From Variovorax paradoxus EPS (GTDB lineage: Bacteria > Pseudomonadota > Gammaproteobacteria > Burkholderiales > Burkholderiaceae_C): a stretch of DNA of 64,000 nucleotides. Below the pieces are notes generated by a model. The model saw only the letters and a program-made list of their open reading frames with translations. It did not search any database and was not told the DNA's origin. This document shows, in pieces, positions 39,898 to 48,819 of this stretch. Numbering within the stretch: position 1 is the first letter of the stretch; each line of letters begins with the position of its first letter. Made by a program: the position numbers and the translations under genes. The DNA lies in the NCBI RefSeq assembly GCF_000184745.1, contig NC_014931.1, positions 6,486,057 through 6,550,056 of the forward strand. The letters are read 5' to 3'.

Positions 39898-39966
39898 AGC
39901 GAAATCTACAAAAACCGCCTGGGATGCCCGCGCCACGGCTGCATCCCTTGCTTCTTATTTCATAGC

Positions 39967-40707
39967 ATGCCCCGTTTCCACTGTTCCGTGCCGTTGAGCC
40001 CCGGCGCCGCTTTCGCGCTGCCGCCCGGTGCTGCGCGCCACGTGCAGGTGCTGCGGATGCAGCCCGGCGACGCGCTGACCCTGTTCGATGGCGCGGGCGG
40101 CGAGTACGAGGCCACGATCGAGCGCATGGGCCGCAGCGACGTCTCGGTGACGGTCGGTGTCCACCACCCGGTCGAGCGCGAGGCGACGCGCGCGGTGCAC
40201 CTGGCCGTCGGCATGCCGGCCAACGAGCGCATGGACTGGCTGGTCGAGAAGGCCACGGAGCTGGGCGTCGCGAGCATCCAGCCGCTGGCCACGGCGCACG
40301 GCGTGCTGCGGCTTTCGGGAGAGCGCGCCGAGAAGAAACGGGCGCACTGGGAGGCGATTGCCATCGCGGCGTGCGAGCAATGCGGCCGCAATCGCGTGCC
40401 GGTGATTCATCCGGTTCGGTCGTTTTCGGGCAATTCGGGGTGGATCGACGCGCAGCAGGACGAGGGCGCTACGGCGCGCTTCGTGCTGAGCCTGGCAGAG
40501 GGCACGCAAGGCATTGAGGCAGCCTCTGCGGCACACGCCCCCGACAACCGCGATGTGCGCGTGCTGAGCGGCCCCGAAGGCGGTCTCAGCGCCGCCGAGG
40601 AGCAGGAAGCCATCGCGCGCGGCTTCGCGCCGGTCACGCTCGGGCTGCGCGTACTGCGCGCAGAAACCGCCGCGCTCGTGGCCCTGGTGTCGCTCGGCGG
40701 CGCCTGA
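39967..40707 (+). CDS. rsmE: 16S rRNA m3U1498 methyltransferase
   Basis: A 246-residue SPOUT methyltransferase that methylates N3 of U1498 in 16S rRNA. The N-terminal PUA-like part (GAARHVQVLRMQPGDALTLFDG) is followed by the knotted SAM domain with LSGPEGGLSAAEEQEA and the C-terminal LGLRVLRAETAALVAL, which are the RsmE hallmarks. Length is typical. It follows amgK on the same strand with no clear terminator between them. Confidence 0.95.
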   Translation: MPRFHCSVPLSPGAAFALPPGAARHVQVLRMQPGDALTLFDGAGGEYEATIERMGRSDVSVTVGVHHPVEREATRAVHLAVGMPANERMDWLVEKATELGVASIQPLATAHGVLRLSGERAEKKRAHWEAIAIAACEQCGRNRVPVIHPVRSFSGNSGWIDAQQDEGATARFVLSLAEGTQGIEAASAAHAPDNRDVRVLSGPEGGLSAAEEQEAIARGFAPVTLGLRVLRAETAALVALVSLGGA

Positions 40708-40803
40708 GAAGGTGGGTGTTTTCCGCGACGCGCGCGCGGAAAGGCTGCGGAAGAATGGGTACCTCATCACCCATTCATCACGACAAAGAAGGACCTTCCG
40801 CCC

Positions 40804-42162
40804 ATGTCCCGTTCGCTCCGTCTCGCGCCCCTCGCTCTCGCTCTTGTTCTGGCCGCGCTGTGCGCCGCGCAAGGCGTCCACGCCCAGAGCAACGCCGTTG
40901 CCCCCACGCCGGCGCAGGTCAGCCCTGAAGTCGACAGGACCTACTCCCAGCTAATGGCCTCGCCCGCGATCCAGAAGCTGCTGGACGCGGTCAAGGCGGA
41001 TCACGAGCGCGCGGTCGAAGACCTGAAGATGCTGACCGAGATCGAAGCGCCTCCATTCAAGGAACAGAAGCGGGCCGAGGCCTTCCTCGCACGCATGAAG
41101 GCCCTGGGCCTCACCGACGCGAAGATCGATGCCGAAGGCAACGTGGTCGGCCTGCGCAAGGGCGTGGGCAACGGCCCTAAGCTGTTGATCTCCGCGCACC
41201 TGGACACGGTCTTTCCCGCCGGCACCGATGTGAAGGTGAAGGAGCGCGACGGCCGGCTCCATGCGCCGGGCATCGGGGACGACACGCGCGGGCTCACGGT
41301 GCTGCTGTCGTGGCTCAAGGTGCTCAACGACAACAAGGTGCAGACGGCGGGCGACCTCCTGATCGTCGGCAACGTCGGCGAGGAAGAGTTGGGCAACCTG
41401 CGCGGCATCAAGGCGATCTTTCGCGACCACCTCGACATCGACGGGATGGTCGGACTGGAGCCCTCGCCTGACGGTCACGTGCTGGTGCTCGGCACCGCGA
41501 GCCATCGCTACGAGGTCACCTTCAAGGGACCGGGCGGCCACAGCTTCGGCGCGTTCGGCCAGGTGCCCAGCGCGATCCACGGCATGGGCCGCGCGATCGC
41601 CAAGATCGCCGACGTGCGCACGCCGAGCTTCCCCAAGACCACCTTCACCGTCGGCACGGTGGGCGGTGGCACCTCGGTCAACACCATCGCGCCCGATGCG
41701 CGCATGGCGATCGACATCCGCTCGGACGACATGGCCTCGCTGCTGGAGACCGAGAAGAAAATCCTCGCGGCCATCGACGAAGCGGTGGTCGAGGAGAACA
41801 AGCGCTGGAACGTGACGACGCTGAGCGCGAGCCACAAGCTGATCGGCGACCGGCCCGGCGGCCGCACCCCGACCGACTCGGTGATCGTGGAGGCAGCCAC
41901 GCGCTCGAACACAGCCTTCGGCCAGAAAACGCTGCTGCGCGGCGGCAGCACCGATGCCAACGTGCCGATCTCGCTGGGCATCCCGGCCATCATCATCGGG
42001 GGCGGCGGCAAGTCCTCCGGCTCCCATGCGCTGAGCGAGTCGATCGACGTGACAGATGCATGGAAAGGCGCGCAGAATTCGCTGGTGACGGTGCTCGGCC
42101 TCGTCGGCGTGCAAGGGGTGACCCCCGCATTGCTGCCCAAACGCCCGGCACGCATCAAGTAA
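40804..42162 (+). CDS. exported M20-family metallohydrolase
   Basis: A 452-residue dizinc hydrolase with a Sec signal peptide (LAPLALALVLAALCAAQGVHAQ), so it acts in the periplasm or outside. The M20 zinc ligands sit in SAHLDTVF, GIGDDTRG, GEEELGN, and the C-terminal GSHALSES; the dimerisation domain (GPGGHSFGAFG) lies between. Family members cleave peptides or N-acyl amino acids; the substrate is not clear. An SD-like AGAAGGA precedes the ATG. A different, cytoplasmic M20 enzyme is encoded at 44.8-46.4 kb. Confidence 0.9.
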   Translation: MSRSLRLAPLALALVLAALCAAQGVHAQSNAVAPTPAQVSPEVDRTYSQLMASPAIQKLLDAVKADHERAVEDLKMLTEIEAPPFKEQKRAEAFLARMKALGLTDAKIDAEGNVVGLRKGVGNGPKLLISAHLDTVFPAGTDVKVKERDGRLHAPGIGDDTRGLTVLLSWLKVLNDNKVQTAGDLLIVGNVGEEELGNLRGIKAIFRDHLDIDGMVGLEPSPDGHVLVLGTASHRYEVTFKGPGGHSFGAFGQVPSAIHGMGRAIAKIADVRTPSFPKTTFTVGTVGGGTSVNTIAPDARMAIDIRSDDMASLLETEKKILAAIDEAVVEENKRWNVTTLSASHKLIGDRPGGRTPTDSVIVEAATRSNTAFGQKTLLRGGSTDANVPISLGIPAIIIGGGGKSSGSHALSESIDVTDAWKGAQNSLVTVLGLVGVQGVTPALLPKRPARIK

Positions 42163-42260
42163 TTTGTCACGTTGCAAGTTCGAAAAGTGGGGCTCCACTT
42201 ACGGCTTGCGGTCCGTCGCACGGAAAATGCGTCGGTTCTGTCACACACCAAGGAAACGCC

Positions 42261-42722
42261 ATGGGATTGCTCGATTCAGTACTCGGTCAAGTGCTCGGAG
42301 GCGCTGGCCAACAGCAGCAACCACAAGGCGGAGGCATCGGGGGATTGGGAGATCTCGGCGGCCTGGCTGGCGCACTGGGTGGCCTGCTCGCCAACAACGG
42401 CGGTCAAGGCGGCCTGGGCGGTCTGGTTTCCAAGTTCGAGCAGGCCGGCATGGGCGATGTCATCGGCTCGTGGATCGGCAAGGGAGACAACCAGCCGGTA
42501 TCGGGCGACCAGCTGCAAAACGCACTCGGTGGCGACACCATCGCGAACATTGCAGCCAAGCTCGGCATCAACGCGCAAACGCTGCTGCCCATGCTCGCCA
42601 CCATGCTGCCGGCGCTCATCGACCAGCTCACGCCCCGTGGCAAGGTGCCGGACCAAGGTCTCGGCAACCACGACGATCTGCTGGGTTCGCTCAGCGGCTT
42701 GCTGCAAGGCAAGCAGTCCTGA
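42261..42722 (+). CDS. YidB-like (DUF937) protein
   Basis: A 153-residue protein starting MGLLDSVLGQVLGG. The first 60 residues are rich in glycine and leucine; the C-terminal half (QNALGGDTIANIAAKLGI and LLPMLATMLPALIDQLTPRG) is the conserved DUF937/YidB helical part. No signal or clear membrane helix is seen and the function is unknown. An AGGAAA SD precedes the ATG. A strong terminator follows, so it is probably monocistronic. Confidence 0.88.
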   Translation: MGLLDSVLGQVLGGAGQQQQPQGGGIGGLGDLGGLAGALGGLLANNGGQGGLGGLVSKFEQAGMGDVIGSWIGKGDNQPVSGDQLQNALGGDTIANIAAKLGINAQTLLPMLATMLPALIDQLTPRGKVPDQGLGNHDDLLGSLSGLLQGKQS

Positions 42723-42749
42723 ACGAGGCCTGCCTCATCAAGATTTCCG

Positions 42750-42774
42750 GCGCCCGCGAGGGCGCTTTTTTTTT
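42750..42774 (+). terminator. Rho-independent terminator after the YidB-like gene
   Basis: GCGCCC/GGGCGC with loop GCGA, followed by nine T residues. It lies 27 bp after the stop codon. Confidence 0.92.
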
Positions 42775-42813
42775 GGCTGGCGCCAAGGCAACGAATCCCG
42801 TAGAACCCTCGCC

Positions 42814-43983
42814 ATGAACCGCAACCTCTGGCTCCTGGCCATCTGTCAGGGCCTCTTTCTGACCAACAACGTCACCTTCATCGCCATCAACGGGTTGGTG
42901 GGCCTCGGCATCGCGCCGCGCGGCTGGATGGCGACGCTGCCGGTGATGGGCTATGTGGTCGGCGGTGCGCTCACCACCGGGCTGGTGGCGCGCACGCAGC
43001 AGCGCTTCGGCCGCCGCGGGTCGTTCCAGATCGGACTGGCCGTGGCACTGTGTTCGGCGCTGCTGTGCGCGTATGCCGCGATGACGAAGAACTTCTGGCT
43101 GCTGTGCTTCGCAACGGTGGTAGCCGGCTACTACAACGCCAACGCCAATCTCTACCGTTTTGCAGCCGCCGAGCTTGCGGCGCCGGAATGGCGCGAGAAG
43201 GCGGTGTCGCTGGTGATGGCCGGTGGGCTGATCGGCGCGGTGGCGGGCCCCAACCTGGCCTCCGCCACGCGCGAGCTCTTCGCCGTGCCTTTCGCCGGCG
43301 CCTACATTGCGCTCGCGGCGGTGGCGCTGCTCTCGATGGCGGTGATGCGCTTCATCGACTTCCCCGCCCCGCTCACCCGCCAGCAGGCTCTGGGCGGACG
43401 GCCACTCTCCGAAATCATGCGGCAGCCGGTGTTCATCGTGGCCGCGGCCGCGGGCGCGCTCGGCTTCGGCGTGATGAACCTGCTGATGGCCGCCACGCCG
43501 ATCGCGATGCAGATCTGCAGCCTGCCGTTTTCCGACGCCGCGCTGGTGCTCGAATGGCATGTGATCGGCATGTTCGCGCCGGGCTTCTTCACCGGCCACC
43601 TGATCCGCCGCTTCGGCGCGCTGCCGGTGATGGGCGTGGGGCTTGCGCTCAACTTCGGCTGCATCGCCGTCGCCCTGTCGGGGGTCGAGCTGCACCACTT
43701 CCTCGTGGCGCTGTGCCTGCTGGGCGTGGGCTGGAATTTTTTGTTCACCGGGAGCACAACGCTTTCGCTCACCGCCTACACGGCCGAGGAGCGTGACCGG
43801 GCCCAGGGCGCGCTCAACTTCTGCGTGTTCGCGACGCTGGCGCTGACCTCGTTCGCCTCGGGCGTGCTGGTCACGACGCAAGGCTGGCAGCTGTTGAACT
43901 ACGGTTCGCTGGTGCCGGTGGTGCTCACGGGCGCGGCGCTGCTGTGGCTGGCGCAGAGGCGGCGGCGCTCAGCCGCGGTTTGA
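42814..43983 (+). CDS. MFS transporter
   Basis: A 389-residue protein with about twelve membrane helices. The MFS loop signature is visible as VARTQQRFGRRGSFQIG after helix 2, with GFGVMNLLMAATPIAMQI in the second half. The substrate is unknown. A -10-like TAGAAC lies seven bases before the ATG and no SD is evident, so the message may be leaderless. The last 15 bp overlap the convergent hydrolase gene on the other strand. Confidence 0.9.
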   Translation: MNRNLWLLAICQGLFLTNNVTFIAINGLVGLGIAPRGWMATLPVMGYVVGGALTTGLVARTQQRFGRRGSFQIGLAVALCSALLCAYAAMTKNFWLLCFATVVAGYYNANANLYRFAAAELAAPEWREKAVSLVMAGGLIGAVAGPNLASATRELFAVPFAGAYIALAAVALLSMAVMRFIDFPAPLTRQQALGGRPLSEIMRQPVFIVAAAAGALGFGVMNLLMAATPIAMQICSLPFSDAALVLEWHVIGMFAPGFFTGHLIRRFGALPVMGVGLALNFGCIAVALSGVELHHFLVALCLLGVGWNFLFTGSTTLSLTAYTAEERDRAQGALNFCVFATLALTSFASGVLVTTQGWQLLNYGSLVPVVLTGAALLWLAQRRRRSAAV

Positions 43984-44847
43984 CGCGTTCGACCCGTTCG
44001 CCGGGAACCGCTTGTCGAGCCAGCGCTGCAGCGCGGCGAACACGGGCTCGGCGTCCAGCTCGTTGAATATCTCGTGGTACAGGGTCTCGAAGCACTGCGC
44101 TTCGACCTTGCCGCTGGGCGCGGCGGCCGCTGCGAATGCACGGCTCGCCTCGGGCCTCACGAGCCGGTCGTCGCCCGCATAGATCAGCAACGTGGAGACG
44201 GGCCATCGCGCCGCCGCCTGCTGCACCGTGGCGCCTTCGTAGGCGAGAAAACGCGCGAGCCGGCTGCCGATGCGATCGTGCGTGAGCGGATCGTCGCGGT
44301 AAGCCTGCACGACAGCGCGATCGTGCGAAAGAAAGTTGTCGTCGAGGCCATTGCCCACGCGCAGGTTCGGCGCGATGCGCGGCAGCACCGCGAGCAGCGC
44401 CTTCTGGAACCCGCTCAGGCCCGGATCGAGCCCCGGCGACGAGAGCACCAAGCCATCGACAGGCCGCACGCCGCGCGCCACCAGGCTCGCCGCGACCAGT
44501 CCACCGAGGCTGTGTCCCAGCAGCACGATCGGCACCCCGGGGGTTTCGCGGCGCGCATCGTCGATCACCAGCGCAAGGTCGTCGACCAGCCGCAGCTCGC
44601 TCGGCAGCCCGCCGCGCACGCCGGTCGATTCGCCATGGCCGAAATGGTCGTGCGCCCAGACCGCGAAGCCCCATTCATGCAGCCGCTTCGCGAGCCCGTG
44701 ATAGCGCCCCGCATGCTCGCCGAGGCCGTGCACCACGACGATCACCGCGCGCGGCGTTCCGGCAACGGGCAGCCGGCGCAGCGCCAGCGTCTCGCCATCC
44801 GGCGTGGACAGCGGCACACGCTGCGGCAACGGCAGCGCGTCGCTCAA
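43969..44847 (-). CDS. alpha/beta hydrolase (monoacylglycerol-lipase-like)
   Basis: A 292-residue cytoplasmic hydrolase. The oxyanion region VVHGLGEHAGRY, the nucleophile elbow GHSLGG, and the late acid/histidine segments (YAGDDRLV and LYHEIFNE) match serine hydrolases of the monoacylglycerol lipase type. The start is set at TTG 44847, which overlaps the preceding M20 stop by four bases; no ATG exists near the N-terminus. Activity on a lipid ester is likely but the substrate is not fixed. Its 3' end overlaps the MFS gene on the other strand. Confidence 0.88.
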   Translation of the reverse strand: MSDALPLPQRVPLSTPDGETLALRRLPVAGTPRAVIVVVHGLGEHAGRYHGLAKRLHEWGFAVWAHDHFGHGESTGVRGGLPSELRLVDDLALVIDDARRETPGVPIVLLGHSLGGLVAASLVARGVRPVDGLVLSSPGLDPGLSGFQKALLAVLPRIAPNLRVGNGLDDNFLSHDRAVVQAYRDDPLTHDRIGSRLARFLAYEGATVQQAAARWPVSTLLIYAGDDRLVRPEASRAFAAAAAPSGKVEAQCFETLYHEIFNELDAEPVFAALQRWLDKRFPANGSNASNRG

Positions 44848-46355
44848 GCGCTCACCGGCTCCGCAGCGGCGGCGCGGTGCGCGACCGGCAGGGCGGCGAT
44901 CACTTCGGCCACGGCGGCCGTCAGCTTCTTGGCGTAGGGCACATGCAGGAACTCGTTGGGCCCGTGGGCATTGCTCCTCGGGCCGAGCACGCCGCAGACC
45001 ATCATCTGCGCCTTGGGGAAGCCGGCGCTCAGCATGTTCATCAACGGGATCGTGCCGCCCTGGCCGATGTAGCCGCAGGACGCGCCGAAGTGCGCCCGCG
45101 AGGCCTTGTTGAGCGCGTCCTCGAACCACGGCGTGATCGTCGGCGCGTTCCAGCCCGTGGCGCCGCCGTTGCTCTCGAAGGTGACGCGCGCCTGGTAGGG
45201 CGCGTTGTCTTCGAGCAGCTTCTTGAGGTTCTGCACCGCCTCGGCCGCATCGACCAGCGGCGGGAGGCGGAGCGAGAGCTTGAAGGCGGTGTAGGGGCGC
45301 AGCACGTTGCCCGCGTCCTTCAGCGCCGGAAAGCCTTCGGCACCGGTGACCGACAGCGTGGGCTTCCAGGTGCGGTTGAGCAGCGCCTCCACCGGGTCGG
45401 TGGTGGTGGGCAGCGCGAACATCGTCGAGCCGCCGCAGTCGTAGTGCGCCCACGGAAAGCGCTTGTAGACCTCTTCGCCAAGGATCGCGGCGGTGGCCTT
45501 GGCCTGCGCGAGGCGGTCGGCCGGCACTTCGCAGTGGAAGCTCGCGGGCAGCAGGCGGCCGGTGGCGCTGTCCTCGAGGCGATCAAGCACCTGCCGCATG
45601 ATGCGGAAGCTCGAGGGCACGAGGCCGGATGCGTCGCCCGAGTGGATGCCTTCGGTCAGCACCTCGACCTTGAGCGTGCCGCTGGCCATGCCGCGCAGCG
45701 AGGTGGTGAGCCACAGCTGGTCGTAGTTGCCGGCGCCCGAATCCAGGCAGATCACCAGCTCGACATTGCCCAGGCGCGGACGCAGCGCATCGACATACGG
45801 CAGCAGGTCGTAGGAGCCGCTTTCCTCGCAGGTCTCGATCAGGCCGACGATGCGCGGATGCGCCACGCCCTGGGCCTTGAGTGCCTGCAGCGCGGCGACG
45901 CTCGCATACACCGCATAGCCGTCGTCAGCGCCGCCGCGGCCGTAGAGCAGGCCGTTCTCGTACTTGGGCGTCCAGGGGCCGAGGTCGTTGCGCCAGCCGG
46001 TGAATTCGGGTTGCTTGTCGAGGTGGCCGTACATCAGCACGGTTTCGCCCATGTCGGTACCGGTGGCCGGCACTTCGAAGAACAGCACCGGGGTGCGGCC
46101 TTCGAGGCGAACGATCTCCAGCTTCAGGCCTTCGACCTTCTGGGCCTCGACCCAGGCGGCCGCGTTGCGCAGCACGGTCTCCAGGTAGCCATTGGCCGAC
46201 CAGTCCTTGTCGAAGCCGGGCGACTTGGCCGGAATGGCGATGTAGTCGGTGAGTTGCCTGACGATGTCGCCATCCCACTGGGCGGTGACATCGGAGAGGG
46301 CGCGTGTCGCGTCGAGCGTGCCGGCAGGCATTTCGCGGTGCAGGGGGGCATTCAT
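44844..46355 (-). CDS. M20-family dipeptidase/peptidase, cytoplasmic
   Basis: A 503-residue dizinc peptidase without a signal peptide. Zinc ligands are in YGHLDKQPE, GRGGADDGY, ETCEESGSYD, CLDSG and the C-terminal GPNEFLH. The long insert and the EGIHSGDASG segment are like carnosinase-type M20 dipeptidases. The GGAGAACCC SD precedes ATG 46355. Its stop overlaps the TTG start of the hydrolase gene. Divergent from the DUF72 gene. Confidence 0.92.
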   Translation of the reverse strand: MNAPLHREMPAGTLDATRALSDVTAQWDGDIVRQLTDYIAIPAKSPGFDKDWSANGYLETVLRNAAAWVEAQKVEGLKLEIVRLEGRTPVLFFEVPATGTDMGETVLMYGHLDKQPEFTGWRNDLGPWTPKYENGLLYGRGGADDGYAVYASVAALQALKAQGVAHPRIVGLIETCEESGSYDLLPYVDALRPRLGNVELVICLDSGAGNYDQLWLTTSLRGMASGTLKVEVLTEGIHSGDASGLVPSSFRIMRQVLDRLEDSATGRLLPASFHCEVPADRLAQAKATAAILGEEVYKRFPWAHYDCGGSTMFALPTTTDPVEALLNRTWKPTLSVTGAEGFPALKDAGNVLRPYTAFKLSLRLPPLVDAAEAVQNLKKLLEDNAPYQARVTFESNGGATGWNAPTITPWFEDALNKASRAHFGASCGYIGQGGTIPLMNMLSAGFPKAQMMVCGVLGPRSNAHGPNEFLHVPYAKKLTAAVAEVIAALPVAHRAAAAEPVSA

Positions 46356-46389
46356 CGGTGGGTTCTCCGCGGGGACGAAAAAACGCATT

Positions 46390-46418
46390 TTGCGCCTCGC
46401 CGCGACCGCGCGTAGAGT
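46390..46418 (+). promoter_or_regulatory. sigma-70-type promoter for the DUF72 gene
   Basis: TTGCGC (46390-46395) and TAGAGT (46413-46418) are separated by 17 bp, 27 bp upstream of the GTG start with a CGGAG SD between. The hexamers match consensus at four positions each. Confidence 0.55.
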
Positions 46419-46445
46419 GCGGGCGATCTCAACCCGGAGCGCAAT

Positions 46446-47240
46446 GTGAGCAAGGCAACATCGACTCGGAGCAAGACGAACATCAAGGTCGGCATCGGCG
46501 GCTGGACCTACGAACCCTGGCGCGACAACTTCTATCCCAAGGGCCTCGCGCAGGCCAAGGAGTTGAACTACGCGAGCCGCCACGTGAGCGCCATCGAGAT
46601 CAACGGCACCTACTACAGCACCTTCAAGCCCGAGACCTTCCGCAAGTGGCACGACGACACGCCGGAGGACTTCATGTTCTCGATGAAGGCCTCGCGCTTC
46701 ACCACCAACCGCAAGGTGCTCGCGACCGCGGGCGAATCGATCCAGCGCTTCATCGACAGCGGCGTGAGCGAACTGGGCGACAAGCTCGGGCCGATCGTCT
46801 GGCAGTTCATGCCGACCAAGCAGTTCGATGCGGAAGACTTCGAGGCGTTTCTCGAATTGCTGCCGAAGAAGGAAGGCAGCCGCGTGCTGCGCCACGTTAT
46901 GGACGTGCGGCACGAGAGCTTCATCACACCCGCCTACAAGGCGCTCGCCAAGAAGCACAAGGTCTCGACCGTGTTCACCGACGCGGACAAGTTTCCGTCG
47001 TTCGAGGAGCCCGAGGGCGACGTCGCCTATGCGCGGCTCATGATGGCCGACGCGAAGCTCAAGACGGGGTATGGACCGAAGGCGCTCGATACCTGGGCCG
47101 AGCGTGCGCAGGGCTGGACCGGATCGCCCAAGAAGCGGGACGTGTTCGTCTACTTCATCAATGGCGCCAAAGAAAGAGCACCGGCCGCGGCCGGTGCTTT
47201 GCTGGAGCGCCTGGGGTGGGAGCCCCCCGAGGGGACTTAG
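46446..47240 (+). CDS. DUF72 (YecE-like) protein
   Basis: A 264-residue TIM-barrel-like protein. The start GIGGWTYEPWRDNFYPKGL and the conserved EINGTYYSTFKPETFRKW are DUF72 hallmarks; the end FVYFINGAKERAPAAAGAL is also conserved. GTG at 46446 is the only suitable start and follows CGGAG. The function of the family is unknown. A perfect terminator-like hairpin lies inside the coding region at 47177-47198. The gene ends in a four-base convergent overlap with the bactofilin gene. Confidence 0.92.
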   Translation: MSKATSTRSKTNIKVGIGGWTYEPWRDNFYPKGLAQAKELNYASRHVSAIEINGTYYSTFKPETFRKWHDDTPEDFMFSMKASRFTTNRKVLATAGESIQRFIDSGVSELGDKLGPIVWQFMPTKQFDAEDFEAFLELLPKKEGSRVLRHVMDVRHESFITPAYKALAKKHKVSTVFTDADKFPSFEEPEGDVAYARLMMADAKLKTGYGPKALDTWAERAQGWTGSPKKRDVFVYFINGAKERAPAAAGALLERLGWEPPEGT

Positions 47241-47758
47241 GCCGCCGCTTGCAGGGCAGGCTTGGCGCCGAAGCTGATCTCGCCGGAAAGCTGGCCGCCT
47301 TCCTCGATCACGATCTTGCCGTAGCGGATCTTGCCGGTGACCTTGCCGGTCGAGTGAATGACGAGCTTCTCGCGCACCGTGAGGTTGCCGTCGAAGACGC
47401 CGCGGATTTCGGCGATGTCTATTTCGGCCGAGCCCTTGAATTCGCCTTGCTCGGCGATCTGCATCAGGCGCGAGTCCATGGTCGCTTCGACCAGGCCTTC
47501 GACCACGAGCGTGTCGCAATCGGTGATCTCGACGCCCTTCAGCTTGATGTTCGGGCCGACAGTGAGCTTGCTGCCGCCTTCCTTGGCCGCGGGTGCTGCC
47601 GCTGCGGCGGCGAGGCCGCCTTGCTGCGCGGTCAACGAGGAGGGATTGACGGGCGTGCCCGACAGATTGGTGCCCGAACCGACCAGCGGTGCGGGGCGGG
47701 ATGTCAACGAGTCGGTGTCACGATCGCGCTTGCCGAAGAAGGGGGACTGTGTAGCCAA
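47237..47758 (-). CDS. bactofilin-family cytoskeletal protein
   Basis: A 173-residue protein. A low-complexity N-terminus is followed by the bactofilin beta-helix core, seen in VGPNIKLKGVEITDCDTLVVEGLVE and VFDGNLTVREKLVIHSTGKVTGKIRYGKIVIEEGGQLSG. Bactofilins form nucleotide-free filaments that shape or anchor envelope complexes. I set the start at TTG 47758 because GAGGAG lies seven bases before; no ATG is present. An inverted repeat lies 28 bp upstream (47786-47803). Confidence 0.9.
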   Translation of the reverse strand: MATQSPFFGKRDRDTDSLTSRPAPLVGSGTNLSGTPVNPSSLTAQQGGLAAAAAAPAAKEGGSKLTVGPNIKLKGVEITDCDTLVVEGLVEATMDSRLMQIAEQGEFKGSAEIDIAEIRGVFDGNLTVREKLVIHSTGKVTGKIRYGKIVIEEGGQLSGEISFGAKPALQAAA

Positions 47759-47785
47759 TGGGGAGCTCCTCAAGAAAGGGACTAT

Positions 47786-47803
47786 CGTAAGAACGCACTT
47801 ACG
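47786..47803. promoter_or_regulatory. inverted repeat upstream of bactofilin and channel genes
   Basis: CGTAAG and CTTACG flank a 6-base spacer in the 134-bp gap between the divergent bactofilin and potassium channel genes. It could be an operator for either gene. Confidence 0.3.
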
Positions 47804-47892
47804 GCTTACCGCACTTCATTGCGCAAGAGGCGTAACCGGATAAAACCACCCGCCTCGACAATGGCGCTCCAGTAGACCCGAAACAACGGAAG

Positions 47893-48819
47893 ATGACGAC
47901 CCCCTTGCAAAGCACCGCCGCATCCCCCGCCCCTTCGGTCGCTGACCTGGCCGTTGGCGACGCCCGCTTCGGCAAGCCCGACGGAGGCTGGCAGCGCGCG
48001 CTGTTCTCGGTGATCTTCGAATCCGAATCGCGCCTGGGCCGCCTGTTCGACCTGATCCTCATCGCCGTGATCGTGACCAGCGTGGCGGTGGTGATCCTCG
48101 ACAGCGTGCAGGCGATCCACCTGCGCGCGGGCCATGTGTTCGGCGTGCTCGAATGGGTCTTCACCGGCCTCTTCACGCTCGAGTACATCGGGCGCCTCGC
48201 CTGCGTGAAGCGCCCCCTGCGCTATGCCACCAGCTTCTACGGCGTGATCGACCTGCTCGCGCTGCTGCCGACTTTTCTCGTCGCGCTCGCACCGGAGTTC
48301 GCCTACCTGATCGACGTGCGCATCCTGCGGCTTCTGCGCGTGTTCCGGATCTTCAAGCTGTCGCGTTATTCGGCGGAGTACCGCGCGCTGGTGTCGGCCG
48401 TCGCGGCGAGCCGCCGGAAAATCACCGTGTTCGTCGGCTTCGTGATGCTGGTGGTGCTGGTGATGGGCACGCTGATGTACGTGGTCGAAGGCCCGGTGCA
48501 CGGCTTCACGAGCATTCCGGTCGCGATCTACTGGGCCATCTCGACGATGGCCACCGTGGGCTTCGGCGACCTCGTGCCCAAGACCGACCTGGGACGCGCG
48601 ATTGCCTCGGTGATGATGCTGCTGGGCTGGGGCGTGCTGGCCGTGCCCACCGGCATCGTGACCGCCGAGATGGCGCGTCGCGGGCCCGACGATGAAGCCG
48701 TGCCGCTGACCGGACGCGGCATCCTCGCGATGACGCCGCCGCCTGCCGTACCGCCGCGGCGGCTTACGCCGGCTGCCAGACGACGCGCCCTTGCGCAGCA
48801 TCGTCGAGGCGGGCGATGA
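47893..48819 (+). CDS. voltage-gated potassium-type ion channel
   Basis: A 308-residue six-helix channel subunit. An arginine-rich S4 segment (RILRLLRVFRIFKLSRY, residues 143-159) follows the S1-S3 helices. The pore loop has the filter TVGFGD at residues 221-226, with Phe in place of the common Tyr, between S5 and S6. Pro-rich residues close the C-terminus. It would form tetramers in the inner membrane. The last 56 bp overlap the convergent yigZ gene. Confidence 0.93.
   Translation: MTTPLQSTAASPAPSVADLAVGDARFGKPDGGWQRALFSVIFESESRLGRLFDLILIAVIVTSVAVVILDSVQAIHLRAGHVFGVLEWVFTGLFTLEYIGRLACVKRPLRYATSFYGVIDLLALLPTFLVALAPEFAYLIDVRILRLLRVFRIFKLSRYSAEYRALVSAVAASRRKITVFVGFVMLVVLVMGTLMYVVEGPVHGFTSIPVAIYWAISTMATVGFGDLVPKTDLGRAIASVMMLLGWGVLAVPTGIVTAEMARRGPDDEAVPLTGRGILAMTPPPAVPPRRLTPAARRRALAQHRRGGR

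Noticed and set aside
44844..47519. Extension of the M20 peptidase frame upstream of 46355
   Set aside because: The frame stays open but runs antisense to the DUF72 gene; the ATG at 46355 has a good SD and gives the expected N-terminus.
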